A stretch of DNA of 7,221 nucleotides. It comes from an uncultured Pseudomonadota bacterium (lineage in GTDB: Bacteria; Lernaellota; Lernaellaia; Lernaellales; Lernaellaceae). The first letter of the stretch is position 1. Each line of letters opens with the position of its first letter. Under the pieces are notes generated by a model. It had not been told where the DNA came from. It worked only from the letters and a program-made list of their open reading frames with translations, and made no database searches. The stretch is taken from the NCBI GenBank assembly GCA_937967875.1, contig CALBTQ010000187.1, positions 1-7,221 of the forward strand. Reading direction: 5' to 3'. Below, in pieces: positions 6,833 through 7,221 of the stretch. The translations under genes and the position numbers were made by a program.

Positions 6833-7221
6833 TTAGGGGACGATGGCGACCTTCTGTTTTTGGTGGTGGGTGGCGGTCGGTTGTATTCCGTGGACCGCGT
6901 CCCGGTGAACGCTCGGGGAGAGGTGGCTATAAATCTCGGTCACCTGGATCGAGCTTTGCCCAAGCAGCTCAGCGATGCACTTGAGAGGCACCCCATTCAT
7001 CACCAACTGCGATGCGAAGGAGTGCCGCACCTCGTGGAACTTGATTCTCTTCAACCCTGCCTTCTTCTGGAGCCAGAAAAACGGTTTTCGGATGTCGTTC
7101 ACCTCTAGCGGCGATCCATCCGCGCGGCAGAAGACGAACTCCCCTTTGAGGTGACGATTCGCCTTGAGAACCTTCACCAGTTCTGGGTGCATCGGAATTT
7201 GGCGGCTCTTCCCGTTCTTCG
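6833..7221 (-). CDS. Tyrosine recombinase/integrase, C-terminal catalytic part (5' end beyond window)
   Basis: This is a 128-residue C-terminal part of a phage-type site-specific integrase. The frame is open to the window edge: codons before Met 7190-7192 read KNGKSRQIP, the family beta-hairpin that holds the catalytic lysine. The 7192 methionine is therefore internal. Visible catalytic elements are FHEVRHSFASQLVMNGV with the HxxR histidine and arginine, LLGQSSIQVTEIYSHL with the nucleophilic tyrosine, and a 30-residue basic/histidine-rich tail. Where most relatives have LGH (the second His/Trp), this one has LGQ (Gln codon 6956-6958), found in only a subset of integrases. The N-terminal arm- and core-binding domains are missing. 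The gene runs toward tRNA-Pro, and its stop lies 100 bases from the tRNA CCA. It probably marks one end of an integrated phage or island. The first catalytic arginine is outside the window. Confidence 0.93.
   Translation of the reverse strand, partial: KNGKSRQIPMHPELVKVLKANRHLKGEFVFCRADGSPLEVNDIRKPFFWLQKKAGLKRIKFHEVRHSFASQLVMNGVPLKCIAELLGQSSIQVTEIYSHLSPSVHRDAVHGIQPTATHHQKQKVAIVP

Noticed and set aside
6860..7108. Small + strand open frame opposite the integrase
   Set aside because: It overlaps the well-supported recombinase motifs on the other strand and has no recognisable features.
6833..7192. Integrase fragment as a complete 119-residue gene starting at the 7192 methionine
   Set aside because: The frame continues upstream to the window edge with the conserved KNGKSRQIP hairpin, so the gene is cut by the window, not short.

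Overview
The window looks like bacterial chromosomal DNA from a Gram-negative, GC-rich lineage of the Desulfobacterota/Myxococcota type. This is an inference from the gene order, the style of the signalling proteins and the codon use; no single marker fixes the taxon. Positions 1-48 are not biological: they match the Illumina P7/index/read-2 adapter, so the left edge is a contig end carrying untrimmed adapter.

Positions 49-6513 hold one dense co-directional gene block on the + strand: the last residues of priA (primosome helicase), a response regulator/diguanylate cyclase, a membrane-anchored PAS histidine kinase, def (peptide deformylase), fmt (Met-tRNA formyltransferase), rsmB (16S rRNA m5C methyltransferase) and rpe (ribulose-phosphate 3-epimerase). 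priA-def-fmt-rsmB is a familiar bacterial housekeeping cluster. Here a two-gene signalling module sits between priA and def and is joined to def by an ATGA stop/start overlap. fmt/rsmB and rsmB/rpe share the same 4-base overlap, so the genes from the cyclase to rpe are probably cotranscribed and translationally coupled. Fmt and Def act at the start and end of N-formyl-methionine use in translation. The kinase and cyclase probably form a two-component pair that controls c-di-GMP.

Positions 6514-6655 are intergenic, with a weak hairpin after rpe and a sigma-70-like promoter ahead of a complete tRNA-Pro(CGG) with encoded CCA (6656-6732). A strong hairpin terminator follows it. Beyond that lie a tandem 11-bp repeat and, on the - strand and cut by the window end, the catalytic C-terminal part of a tyrosine recombinase. 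A tRNA 3' end followed by an integrase is the classic left boundary of an integrated element, so accessory DNA probably begins just after the tRNA and continues beyond the right edge.

I see no wholly new system. The items most worth a second look are the c-di-GMP signalling pair embedded in the translation operon, the three-cysteine PAS domain of its kinase, and the probable tRNA-Pro integration site.
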